The position numbers and the translations under genes are program-made. Below are positions 27,621 through 36,231 of a DNA stretch of 64,000 nucleotides, in pieces (the first letter of the stretch is position 1; the number at the start of each line of letters is the position of its first letter). A model generated the notes under the pieces. It was not told the DNA's origin and ran no database searches. It saw only the letters and a list, made by a program, of their open reading frames with translations. The DNA comes from Burkholderiaceae bacterium 16 (GTDB lineage: Bacteria > Pseudomonadota > Gammaproteobacteria > Burkholderiales > Burkholderiaceae): positions 36,212 to 100,211 of the forward strand of contig JYOD01000124.1 in NCBI GenBank assembly GCA_000955785.1, written 5' to 3'.

Positions 27621-28640
27621 TTATCGAGGGGTAGCCGCGAGCAGTTCCGCCAGCAAATCCTCGCCAGCCCACGAAGGGCGAACCGCGCTCCGCTCGGCCG
27701 CGCGCACCAGCGCGCACAAGCGGGCGTTCACCGGCGCGTGTTGCCGGTGCCGTTCGGCAAGGCGCAGCACTTCGCCGTTGATCCAGTCGATTTCCGTCGC
27801 ACGCCCCGCTGCCAGGTCATCCGACATCGAGGAGCGCGCCAGCGGATCGATGGCCACCATCTTCCCACCCAGCCGCTCGAACAGGGCATCCGGCGTATTC
27901 AGAAAGCGCGGGATCCAGGCGGCTGGCAAAGGCGTCAGCCTGGCCGGCCGTATGCCGGTTTGCACCAGCAGCGCGAGCGCTTCGTTTTGCGCCAGTGCCA
28001 GGCAGCGCCGATACGCGCGCTGCGAGAGCTCCTCTTTCAGCGGGAGATTCGACAGCGCGTTGATGGCGTTGTTGAGATTGAGCAGCAGTTTTGCCCATTG
28101 CACCGGTAGCATGTCCGCGTGCACGGTCAGGGGCAGCCCCGCCTTGCTGAAATCGGACATGAACGGCCGCAAGGCCGGGGCAGCCTGCACGTCCAGCTCC
28201 CCAGCCGATCCCTGGTGGAAAGCGCCTGGACCGCGTCCCACGACATTGAACGGCACCATGCCGGCCAGCACCGTGTGCCGCGGCAAGGCGGCGCGCAGTA
28301 TGTCGGCGTTGCCCAGCCCATTTTGGAAACTGATCACAAGCGCGCCGGGGCGGAGCACGGCCGCCAGTTCCGTCGCCGCCGCCGGCGTGGCCGCGGACTT
28401 CACGGTCACCAGCACCAGGCCGGCATTCGCGGCGGCGCCAGCATCGGATGAAAAACGGACAAGGGGCGGCGGAATCTGCCACCTCCCGCCGCGGTAGTCG
28501 CTTAGCGTGAGGCCATGCTCGCGCAGCCCGGCGCCCACGTGCGCGCGCCCGATAAAGCCGACCTCGCTACCCGCAGCCGCCAGCCTGCCACCGACATAGC
28601 AGCCGATGGAGCCCGCGCCGTAAATACAAATCTCAGCCAT
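27621..28640 (-). CDS. Ketopantoate reductase family protein (2-dehydropantoate 2-reductase)
   Basis: This 339-residue NADPH-dependent reductase fits the PanE/ApbA fold: the Rossmann motif GAGSIGCYVGG at 8-18, VTVKSAATPAAATEL, ISFQNGLGNAD, PFNVVGRGPG, and the catalytic lysine helix QWAKLLLNLNNAINALS, followed by a C-terminal helical domain with GRATEIDWINGEV. Family enzymes reduce ketopantoate to pantoate in pantothenate synthesis, but many bacteria carry paralogues acting on other 2-oxo acids, so the exact substrate is left open. It is convergent with the Crp-like remnant and separated by about 580 bases from the ArfB gene. Confidence 0.88.
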   Translation of the reverse strand: MAEICIYGAGSIGCYVGGRLAAAGSEVGFIGRAHVGAGLREHGLTLSDYRGGRWQIPPPLVRFSSDAGAAANAGLVLVTVKSAATPAAATELAAVLRPGALVISFQNGLGNADILRAALPRHTVLAGMVPFNVVGRGPGAFHQGSAGELDVQAAPALRPFMSDFSKAGLPLTVHADMLPVQWAKLLLNLNNAINALSNLPLKEELSQRAYRRCLALAQNEALALLVQTGIRPARLTPLPAAWIPRFLNTPDALFERLGGKMVAIDPLARSSMSDDLAAGRATEIDWINGEVLRLAERHRQHAPVNARLCALVRAAERSAVRPSWAGEDLLAELLAATPR

Positions 28641-28701
28641 GCCAATCCCGGATTAATGAATCAATGCACCGATACACGATAACGAGGAGAACGGTTGTCT
28701 C

Positions 28702-28800
28702 TCAAGCCTTGCCCGGCACTTCGTAGACGATCGCAGGCTGCATGGCAGCGATGGTCTCGACCGGTTCAGGCGGGCGCCACAGGAACAGCGAGCAGGTCAT
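28702..28800 (-). CDS. Possible 32-residue small protein
   Basis: ATG 28800 opens a short frame starting MTCSLFLWRPPEPVETI and ending YEVPGKA before TGA. The composition is protein-like, but no strong Shine-Dalgarno site is visible. It may be a real small gene or the end of a lost one. Nothing else is supported in the 28641-29220 gap: other short frames there lack start signals and protein-like sequence. Confidence 0.3.
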   Translation of the reverse strand: MTCSLFLWRPPEPVETIAAMQPAIVYEVPGKA

Positions 28801-29220
28801 CTTGGCGGGCGTCACGTCTGCCGTTACCTGCAAGTGCAGTATAGGAACGGGTGCAAGGCATGACTGTTAGCTTTTTATCAATCACGGGCATCGGCCAGCC
28901 GCAACTCTGTTCTGGCCCGTGTTTATCCTCGGCGTGCACCATTGGCGCCACGGCGGTGGCATGATGAGCCGCATACGCCGGACCCAAGGTGAATCGAAGA
29001 ATGCACTAGGGACAGCTTCGTATCCTTCGCTGCGAGATGCGCGGCCGTTCCCCGCCCGGCAATGCCATGCTCGTGGGAGCGGTTGCAAGCGAGGGCCTGT
29101 TCAACCGGCGCCTGGCACAAGTCGCCGGTATCGGCTGCGTGCTCGTGGCGGAGGCAAGCCTGCTGCTGGTACGTCCGGCGAGCCAACGCACGGTGCCGGG
29201 TCCTTGATATCATCCGTCGC

Positions 29221-29625
29221 ATGCTGCCCGATATCCACATCCCCCACACCGAATACGAGATCACCGCGATCCGCGCGCAAGGCGCCGGCGGGCAGAACAT
29301 CAACAAGGTCTCCAACGCGGTTCACCTGCGTTTCGATGTTCGCGCGTCGTCGCTGGAAGAGGGACACAAGGCGCGGCTGCTGCAGCTTCACGATCACCGC
29401 ATCACGCGCGACGGCGTGGTGGTGATCAAGGCGCAACAACACCGCAGCCTGGAGATGAACCGCGAGGAAGCCGTGCAGCGTTTGCACGACCTGGTGCGCA
29501 GCGTGGCCACGCCGCCGCGCACGCGCCGTCCCACGCGGCCAACGTACGGGTCCAAGATGCGTCGCCTGGAAGGCAAGAGCCAGCGCAGCCAGGTCAAGGC
29601 GCAGCGCGGCAAAGTCGTGGACTGA
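29221..29625 (+). CDS. arfB: Alternative ribosome-rescue factor ArfB (YaeJ, RF-like peptidyl-tRNA hydrolase)
   Basis: A 134-residue protein that hydrolyses peptidyl-tRNA on stalled ribosomes. The catalytic GGQ is in RAQGAGGQNINKVSNAVHLRFD, matching class I release factors without their stop-codon-reading domain. The C-terminal tail (RRPTRPTYGSKMRRLEGKSQRS) is basic, as needed to enter the empty mRNA channel. ATG 29221 (MLPDIHIPHTEYEI) gives the usual N-terminus although no strong Shine-Dalgarno site is seen. The frame is open further upstream but not protein-like. Confidence 0.94.
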   Translation: MLPDIHIPHTEYEITAIRAQGAGGQNINKVSNAVHLRFDVRASSLEEGHKARLLQLHDHRITRDGVVVIKAQQHRSLEMNREEAVQRLHDLVRSVATPPRTRRPTRPTYGSKMRRLEGKSQRSQVKAQRGKVVD

Positions 29626-29697
29626 GCGCCAACTCCACGTCACATCGCGCATTCGCCACGCGTACCCGTCCCTGCGACCCGCATATCCCGCATCCCC

Positions 29698-30624
29698 TTA
29701 TTGGGAGCGCTCCGTGACGCGGTTCGCGAACGCGGCCGCGTCCGCCAGTGCGCGCCGCGCTTCCGGCAGGAAGGGATGGTAGAGCTGCCAGACATGCGGC
29801 ACGCCGCGCCAGACGTGCAGCTCGGCCGCGCCGCCGGCCGCCCTGGCGCGTTCCACCAGCCGGCGCGAATCGTCGAGCAGCACTTCCTTGTCGCTGGCCT
29901 GCACATAGAGCGGCGGCAGCGCCGCCAGCGCGGCAGGGTCGGCGTAGAGGGGCGAGACCAGCGGTTCGGTGGCGGCGGTGTCGCCGAGGTACAGGCGCGC
30001 GGCGCGGGCGATCGACTCGCCGTGGAACATGACGTCGTGGCGGTCGTTGCTGCGCAAGGTTTCGCCGGTAGCCGCCAGGTCCGTCCACGGCGAGAACAGC
30101 AACGCCCCCGCAGGCAGCGTCATGCCGCGCGCCTGTAGCGCGAGCAACGTCGCCAGCGCCAGCCCGCCGCCGGCGGAATCACCGGCAATCACGATGTTGC
30201 GTGGCGAAATACCGAGTGCGAGCAGCGCCGAGTAGGCATCGACGGCATCGTCCAGCGCGGCGGGGAAGGGATGCTCGGGCGCCAGCCGGTAGTCCAGCGA
30301 GAACACCGGCATGCCGGTCCCGCGCGCCAGTGCCAGCGTCAGCGGACGGTGCGTCTGCGGTGTGCAGAAGTAGTAGCCTCCGCCGTGCAGGTAGAACAGC
30401 GTAGGGACATCGGCCTGCCCGGCAGCGCCATCGCGGCGCGTCCATTCGCCCGGCAACGCGGCCGCGTCGGAGCGTTCGATGCGCCAGCCCGCCGGCACGC
30501 GCGCGTTCTGCCCGAACTGCGCCATCGCGCGGCGGGTGCCGGCCACGTCGATCTGCGCCGGCGGCGCGCCGCGCTTCAGGCGCTTTCTCAATCCGTAAGA
30601 CAGCAACAGGTTCTGCAGGCTCAT
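29698..30624 (-). CDS. Alpha/beta hydrolase of the hormone-sensitive-lipase type (esterase)
   Basis: A 308-residue esterase. The oxyanion-hole motif HGGG is at 80-83 (FYLHGGGYYFC), the nucleophile Ser150 lies in AGDSAGGG, and the remaining triad members are probably Asp245 (QASDKEVLLDD) and His277 (GVPHVW). There is no signal peptide, so it acts in the cytoplasm. It follows the TetR regulator by 48 bases on the same strand, and that pair is divergent from a CYP102-like monooxygenase. It may hydrolyse esters or lactones linked to the monooxygenase substrate. Confidence 0.93.
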   Translation of the reverse strand: MSLQNLLLSYGLRKRLKRGAPPAQIDVAGTRRAMAQFGQNARVPAGWRIERSDAAALPGEWTRRDGAAGQADVPTLFYLHGGGYYFCTPQTHRPLTLALARGTGMPVFSLDYRLAPEHPFPAALDDAVDAYSALLALGISPRNIVIAGDSAGGGLALATLLALQARGMTLPAGALLFSPWTDLAATGETLRSNDRHDVMFHGESIARAARLYLGDTAATEPLVSPLYADPAALAALPPLYVQASDKEVLLDDSRRLVERARAAGGAAELHVWRGVPHVWQLYHPFLPEARRALADAAAFANRVTERSQ

Positions 30625-30672
30625 CGGGCTCCTCGCTCGGTGGTCAGGACTCGGTGTGGATGCTTGCGGCGT

Positions 30673-31356
30673 TCAGTGCGGCCGGCGCTCCGGCGGCTTG
30701 CGCTTGCGCGCCGGGGCAGGTGCCGATTGTGCCTGGCTTTGCTCGCGCTCCTGCGCCCGCTGCTGTTCGGCAGCGCCGCGCAGCAGCCAGCCGATCAACT
30801 GCCTGGATTGCTGGATGCGCTGGCGCCGGCCCTTGGCGTTGTCTTCGAGATAATCCGTCGACAAGTGGAACAGGTAGGACACCACGTAGCCGCACAGGTC
30901 GTCGATGACCGGGCGGGACAGCCCGGGACACAACTCCAGCCGCTCGATGTCTTCCGCCATTTCGGCGGCGATGTCCGCCAGCAACTGGCGCACCGCGTCG
31001 CGCAGCGCGGGTTGGGGGCCGGTGCTGCCGCACACGCCGACAAAGAAGGCGTCGGGGTGGGCGTCGGCGTAGGCGAAGAATGCGTCGCAGGCGCGCGTGG
31101 CGACTTCGCCGGGATTGTCGCGCGCCACGGCCCAGCGCACCGCGCGCAGCATGGGCCGCAACTCGTTGCTGACCTCGGCCACCGCGGTCAGCGCCAGGTC
31201 TTCCATATCGCGGAAGTGGCGATAGAACGTGTTGGGGTTGAGCCCCGCCTCGCGCGCCAGTTCGCGCAGGCCCAGGCCGGCGAAGCTGCGCCTGGCCGCG
31301 GCCAGGCGCAGCGCCGCGTCGATCAGTTTGCGTTTGCCGCCAGCAACGTCTTCCAT
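30673..31356 (-). CDS. TetR family repressor, probable regulator of the CYP102-like gene
   Basis: A 227-residue regulator. The N-terminal helix-turn-helix is LGLRELAREAGLNPNTFYRHFRDMEDL, followed by the helical ligand-binding domain (FFAYADAHPDAFF, LSRPVIDDLCGYVVSYLFHLSTDYL) and a basic Gln/Pro-rich tail. ATG 31356 is used instead of TTG 31368. It is divergent from the P450 fusion gene across a 238-base gap with four GTCTAC/GTAGAC half-sites. This layout parallels BM3R1, the TetR-type repressor of CYP102A1 in Bacillus, which is displaced by fatty acids; the same ligand class is inferred here, not shown. Confidence 0.92.
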   Translation of the reverse strand: MEDVAGGKRKLIDAALRLAAARRSFAGLGLRELAREAGLNPNTFYRHFRDMEDLALTAVAEVSNELRPMLRAVRWAVARDNPGEVATRACDAFFAYADAHPDAFFVGVCGSTGPQPALRDAVRQLLADIAAEMAEDIERLELCPGLSRPVIDDLCGYVVSYLFHLSTDYLEDNAKGRRQRIQQSRQLIGWLLRGAAEQQRAQEREQSQAQSAPAPARKRKPPERRPH

Positions 31357-31426
31357 GGTCTCGGGCAAAAAAGTTAAGGCCGGGATACCCCGGCGTGGTC
31401 ATGCTTCGGTTTGGAATTGACACTCG

Positions 31427-31470
31427 GTCTACATTCGTCTACTTTGCTGCAAAAGTAGACAATTGTCTAC
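31427..31470. promoter_or_regulatory. Four phased GTCTAC half-sites between the TetR gene and the P450 gene
   Basis: GTCTAC-ATTC-GTCTAC (31427-31442, direct) and GTAGAC-AATT-GTCTAC (31455-31470, a perfect 16-base palindrome) form two pairs, each with six-base sites and four-base spacers, so half-sites within a pair are 10 bases apart. The arrangement is typical of a TetR dimer or paired-dimer operator and lies in the divergent promoter region. Confidence 0.8.
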
Positions 31471-31594
31471 GCCGACTTGCGGGGGCAGCGATGCACCCCG
31501 CAAGAAAATAACGAACAAGAGACACAAGGCAGCTGCGCGCCCCTTGGCCCAATCCTGGCGATCCGCTCGCCGACTACCACCTTGTGAACTGACC

Positions 31595-34500
31595 ATGCAG
31601 CGCGACTCCGCTCCCGCCGTTCCCGCCGCAACCCTGTCCGCCGCGCCGGCCGCGCACGCCCTCGCGCCGATTCCGTGCGACCCCGGCTGGCCGCTGGTCG
31701 GCAACCTGCTGCAAGTCACGCCCGGCAAGGTCGCGCAGCATCTGCTGGCGCGCAGCCGCCATTTCGATGGCATCTTCGAACTTGATTTCGCCGGGCGCCG
31801 CGTGGCGTTCGTCAGCGATGCCGCGCTGGCGGGCGAGCTGTCGGACGGGCAGCGCTTTCGCAAGATCGTCGGGCCGCCGCTGTCCTACCTGCGCGAGCTG
31901 GCAGGCGACGGCCTGTTCACCGCGCACGGGGAGGAAGAGAACTGGGGGCGCGCCCACCGCATCCTGATGCCGGCCTTCAGCCAGCGCGCGATGAAAGGCT
32001 ACTTCGACGTGATGCTGCGCGTGGCGAACCGGCTGGTCGACAAATGGGACCGCCAGGGCGCCGATACCGACATCGCGATCGCCGACGACATGACCCGGCT
32101 CACGCTAGACACCATCGCGCTGTCGGGTTTCGGCTATGACTTCGATTCGTTCTCGCGCGAGCAGCTCCACCCCTTTATCGATGCGATGGTCGGCGCGCTG
32201 GAAGAGGCCATGGGCAAGCTGACCCGCTTCGCGCTGCAGGACAAGTTCATGCACGCGGCGCACCGCAAGTTCGCCGAGGACATCCGCTACATGCGCGAGC
32301 TGGTGGACGAGGTGGTGAGGCAACGCCGCGCCGCGGCCGGGAAGGATGCCGGCCAGCCGCCGGCGCACGACCTGCTCAACCTGATGCTGGACGCGCGCGA
32401 CCCCGACACCGACCAGCGCCTGGACGATGTGAATATCCGCAACCAGGTCATCACCTTCCTGATCGCAGGGCACGAGACCACCAGCGGCTTGCTGACCTTC
32501 GCGCTGTACGAACTGCTGCGTAATCCCGGCGTTCTGGCGCAGGCCTATGCCGAAGTGGACGCCGTGCTGCCGGGCGATGCACCGCCGGTCTATGCCGACC
32601 TTGCCAGGCTCCAGGTGATCGACCGCGTGCTCAAGGAAACACTGCGCCTGTGGCCCACCGCGCCCGCCTTTGCGGTGGCGCCGTTCGAGGACACCGTGAT
32701 CGGGGGGCGTTACCAGATCCACAAGAACCGCCGGGTTTCGGTGGTGCTCACCGCGCTGCACCGCGACCCCAAGGTGTGGGCCGATCCCGAGCGCTTCGAC
32801 ATCGACCGCTTTCTGCCGGAGAACGAAGCCAGGATTCATCCGCACGCCTACAAGCCGTTCGGCAATGGCGAACGCGCCTGCATCGGGCGCCAGTTCGCGC
32901 TTACCGAGGCCAAGCTGGCGCTGGCGCTGATGCTGCGCAACTTCCAGTTCAGCGATCCGCACGACTACCAGTTCCGCATCAAGGAAACGCTGACCTTGAA
33001 GCCGGATGCGTTCACGTTGCGCTCGCGCAGGCGCCGCCCGCATGAGCGCATCGCCGCTGCCGCGGCGGCCGGCGCGGCCAGCGTCCAATCGCAACGCCCG
33101 GCGGTGCGGGGCAATGGCCAGGCCCTTGCCGTGCTGTGCGGGTCGAGCCTGGGCACCGCGCGCGAACTGGCCGAGCAGATCCATGCCGGTGCGCTGGCGG
33201 CCGGCTTCCATGCCACGCTGCGCGACCTGGATGACGTGGTTGGCGCGCTGCCCGCCGAAGGCCTGGCGGTGATCGTGGCGGCCACCTACAACGGCCGCGC
33301 GCCCGATTCGGCGCGGCGCTTCGAGGCCATGCTCGACGGCGCGGCTGTGGATAACTATCGCGCCGCAGACCTGCGCTTTGCCGTGCTCGGCTGCGGCAAT
33401 TCGCAGTGGGCCACCTATCAGGCATTCCCCAAACGCCTGCACGATTTCTTCAGCGCGGCCGGCGCCACGCCATTGCTCGCGCGCGGTGAAGCCGACGGCA
33501 ACGGCGATTTCGACCAGGCTGCGGAGTCGTGGCTCGCCGGGCTGTGGCAATCGCTGCAGGCGCTGCGTGCGGAGCAGGGCGCGGCGCCCGATGCAGCGGG
33601 CGCGAGCCACATCGAAGTGCGGCTGCGCGACATCGCCACGATCCGCGCCGGCACGCTGCCGCCGTCGACGCAGGCCTTTACGGTGCTGGCCAACACCGAA
33701 CTGGTGAACGATCCTGCCGGCCTGTGGGACTTTGCGCAGGAAGCGCCGCGCACTTCCACGCGCGATATCCGGCTGCGCCTGCCCGAAGGTGCGAGCTATG
33801 CCACCGGCGATCATCTCGCGGTCTATCCGCAGAACCATCCGGCCACCGTGCGCGACCTGTGCGAGCGGCTCAATCTTGATCCCGAGGCCATGGTGACGCT
33901 GTCCGCCGCGCATGCATCCGCCGCGCGCGGCCTGCCGCTGGAGGAGACGCTGCCCTTGCGCGCGCTGCTGACGCATTTCATCGAACTGCAGGACGTGGTG
34001 TCGCGCCAGACGCTGCGCGCGCTGGTGCAATACACGCGCTGCCCGTTCACGCGCGGGGCGCTGGAACGGCTCGGGTCGGACCATGCGGAAGACGGCTACG
34101 CCGCGCGCGTCGCCGCGCAGCGGCTGGGGCTGGTGGACGTGCTGGTGAGCCATCCCGCGATCGAGCTGACGCTGCCGGGCTTGCTGGCCTGCACGGTGCC
34201 GATGCGCCCGCGCTTCTACTCCATCGCCTCGTCGCCGGCGGTATCGCCCGACGTGGCGACGATCACCGTCGGCACGGTGTTGTCGGCGGCATTGTCGGGC
34301 CGTGGCCTGTTCCGCGGCGTGGCATCCACCTGGCTGCAGGGACTCGCACCGGGCGCCGTGGTGGCTGCGGCGATCCGTACGCCCAATCCGGCCTTCGCGC
34401 CCGATCCCGATCCGGCGCGGCCGATGATCCTGGTCGGGCCAGGCACCGGCATCGCGCCGTTCCGCGGTTTCCTGGAAGATCGCGCGGCGCAAATGGCCGC

Positions 34501-34876
34501 TGGCCACGCTGTGGCAGGCAGCCGTCTCTATTACGGCTGCCGCCATCCGGAGCATGACTGGCTCTACCGCGACGATGTGGCGCGCTGGCAGGCCGGGGGC
34601 GTGGTGCAGGCGCATGCCGCCTACTCCACCGCCGGCGCGCCGGACCAGCGCTATGTGCAGCATCTGCTATGGCGCGATCGCGAAACCGTGTGGGCGATGC
34701 TGCAGGACGGCGCCACGATCTACGTGTGCGGCGATGGCCGGCTGATGGCGCCGGCGGTGCGCCGCACGCTGATCGAGATCGCCGCACAGCAGGGCGGCAT
34801 GAGCGAGGCCGCGGCGTCCGACCGGCTTGCGGCGATGGTGGCGCAGGGGCAGTACCGGCAGGACGTGTTCAACTAG
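31595..34876 (+). CDS. Self-sufficient cytochrome P450:NADPH-P450 reductase fusion (CYP102-like)
   Basis: The protein has 1,093 residues, the size of CYP102A enzymes, which hydroxylate fatty acids at sub-terminal positions. The P450 part (about 20-480) has the oxygen-activation helix LIAGHETTSGLL, the KETLRLWPT motif, and heme cysteine Cys429 in FGNGERACIGRQF. A flavodoxin-like FMN domain follows (about 505-660, from LAVLCGSSLGTARELAEQI), then an FAD/NADPH reductase module with RFYSIASSPAV, LVGPGTGIAPFRGFLEDR and a C-terminal IYVCGDGRLMAPAV. ATG 31595 is the first ATG in the frame, with a weak ribosome site. It needs no separate redox partners. Confidence 0.96.
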   Translation: MQRDSAPAVPAATLSAAPAAHALAPIPCDPGWPLVGNLLQVTPGKVAQHLLARSRHFDGIFELDFAGRRVAFVSDAALAGELSDGQRFRKIVGPPLSYLRELAGDGLFTAHGEEENWGRAHRILMPAFSQRAMKGYFDVMLRVANRLVDKWDRQGADTDIAIADDMTRLTLDTIALSGFGYDFDSFSREQLHPFIDAMVGALEEAMGKLTRFALQDKFMHAAHRKFAEDIRYMRELVDEVVRQRRAAAGKDAGQPPAHDLLNLMLDARDPDTDQRLDDVNIRNQVITFLIAGHETTSGLLTFALYELLRNPGVLAQAYAEVDAVLPGDAPPVYADLARLQVIDRVLKETLRLWPTAPAFAVAPFEDTVIGGRYQIHKNRRVSVVLTALHRDPKVWADPERFDIDRFLPENEARIHPHAYKPFGNGERACIGRQFALTEAKLALALMLRNFQFSDPHDYQFRIKETLTLKPDAFTLRSRRRRPHERIAAAAAAGAASVQSQRPAVRGNGQALAVLCGSSLGTARELAEQIHAGALAAGFHATLRDLDDVVGALPAEGLAVIVAATYNGRAPDSARRFEAMLDGAAVDNYRAADLRFAVLGCGNSQWATYQAFPKRLHDFFSAAGATPLLARGEADGNGDFDQAAESWLAGLWQSLQALRAEQGAAPDAAGASHIEVRLRDIATIRAGTLPPSTQAFTVLANTELVNDPAGLWDFAQEAPRTSTRDIRLRLPEGASYATGDHLAVYPQNHPATVRDLCERLNLDPEAMVTLSAAHASAARGLPLEETLPLRALLTHFIELQDVVSRQTLRALVQYTRCPFTRGALERLGSDHAEDGYAARVAAQRLGLVDVLVSHPAIELTLPGLLACTVPMRPRFYSIASSPAVSPDVATITVGTVLSAALSGRGLFRGVASTWLQGLAPGAVVAAAIRTPNPAFAPDPDPARPMILVGPGTGIAPFRGFLEDRAAQMAAGHAVAGSRLYYGCRHPEHDWLYRDDVARWQAGGVVQAHAAYSTAGAPDQRYVQHLLWRDRETVWAMLQDGATIYVCGDGRLMAPAVRRTLIEIAAQQGGMSEAAASDRLAAMVAQGQYRQDVFN

Positions 34877-34999
34877 CCGGCCAGGTGCCGTCTCGCCATC
34901 GCGCTGGTTGGCAGAAATCTGCGGATCATTGTCAGCCGCCACGGCGCCATATTCCTTACGCTCGGTGTCATCCCCACCTCCCTCACACCGGAGCGCCCG

Positions 35000-36217
35000 A
35001 TGGCACGTCCCGCGATGTCCCAGGCCCGGGCCCTGGCAATCTGCCAGGCCCTGTTCACCTCGGCCCTGTCCGTCGATCTGACGCTGACCGGGTTGGTCGG
35101 CTATACGCTCGCGCCTGACAAGGCGCTTGCCACGTTGCCGTTTGCGCTGATTACCGTCGCATCGGCCCTCACCGCCATTGCCGCGGCCTTCCTGATCGAG
35201 CGGCTGGGCCGCCGCGCGGCATTCAGCCTCGGCGGGCTGGCGTGCTGCGCCGGCGGGCTGGTGTCCGTGTGGGCGATCGCGCACCATGACTTCGCCGCCT
35301 TCTGCGTGGGTACCGCGCTGGTCGGCGTGTTCCAGGCCTTCGCGCGCTTCTACCGGCTGGCCGCCGCCGATGCCGCCGCGCCTGCCGACAAGCCGCGCGC
35401 GATCTCCACGGTGCTGACCGGCGGCGTGGTGGCGGCCGTGTGCGGCCCCGCCATCGCGGCGTGGAGCAGCGACCTGATGGTGGCGCAGCCCTTCGCGGGC
35501 TCCTACGCGGTGGTGTCGGTGTTCGGTCTCGCCACGGTTCTGCTGCTGGTTTTCGGCTACCGGGAGCCGCCCGCCCAGGCCGCCGCCGCGGTAGCCGCCG
35601 GGCACGGCGACACGGCACTGCCCGCGCGCCCGCTGGCCGAAATCGCGCGCCAGCCGGTCTTCCTCGCGGCCTTCGCCAACAACGGCATCGGCAATGCGGT
35701 GATGATGTTCGTGATGACCGCCACGCCGATCGCCGCGGTGGCGTGCAGCCACACCATCAAGCAGGGCGCGCAGATCATCGAGTGGCACCTGGTCGGGATG
35801 TACGCGCCATCCTTCTTCTCCGGCTGGCTGCTGCAGCGCTTTGGCCGCGGGCCGATGCTGATGTGCGGCATCGCGCTCGCTGCGATGGGTTCGCTGGTGG
35901 CCCTGGCGTCGACAGCACTGCCGGCCTTCTACGTCGCATTGCTGTGCCTGGGCGTTGGCTGGAATTTCATGTTTGTCGGCGGCACCACCTTGCTGGCGGA
36001 GAGCTACCGGCCCGCGGAGCGCGCGCGCACCCAGGCGCTGGCCGAATTCTCGGCCGCCGCGCTGACCGCGCTGGCGACGCTCGCCGCCGGCCAGGTGCTC
36101 TACCGCCATGGCTGGCAGGCGGTCAACCTGGCGGTGCTGCCCGCGCTGGGGGTGGCGCTGCTGGTCACGCTGGGCTGGCAACGGCAAGCGCCGCGCGCGG
36201 CGGCACTGGCGGGTTGA
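35000..36217 (+). CDS. Major facilitator superfamily transporter
   Basis: The protein has 405 residues and about twelve hydrophobic helices. Family features include the intracellular loop FLIERLGRRAAFSL between helices 2 and 3, the long central loop near residue 200 (GHGDTALPARPLAEIARQP), and a second half starting VFLAAFANNGIGNAVMMFVMT with the repeat loop LLQRFGRGPMLMCG. The substrate is unknown. The gene lies between the P450 fusion, 124 bases upstream, and the GlxA-type regulator 15 bases downstream on the same strand, so it may be co-expressed with the latter. Confidence 0.9.
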   Translation: MARPAMSQARALAICQALFTSALSVDLTLTGLVGYTLAPDKALATLPFALITVASALTAIAAAFLIERLGRRAAFSLGGLACCAGGLVSVWAIAHHDFAAFCVGTALVGVFQAFARFYRLAAADAAAPADKPRAISTVLTGGVVAAVCGPAIAAWSSDLMVAQPFAGSYAVVSVFGLATVLLLVFGYREPPAQAAAAVAAGHGDTALPARPLAEIARQPVFLAAFANNGIGNAVMMFVMTATPIAAVACSHTIKQGAQIIEWHLVGMYAPSFFSGWLLQRFGRGPMLMCGIALAAMGSLVALASTALPAFYVALLCLGVGWNFMFVGGTTLLAESYRPAERARTQALAEFSAAALTALATLAAGQVLYRHGWQAVNLAVLPALGVALLVTLGWQRQAPRAAALAG

Positions 36218-36231
36218 GGGCCGGCGCCAGT

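Noticed and set aside
32105..34663. A long minus-strand open frame opposite the P450 fusion
   Set aside because: It is an Arg/Gln/His-rich shadow without motifs; the plus strand carries all P450 and reductase motifs without interruption.
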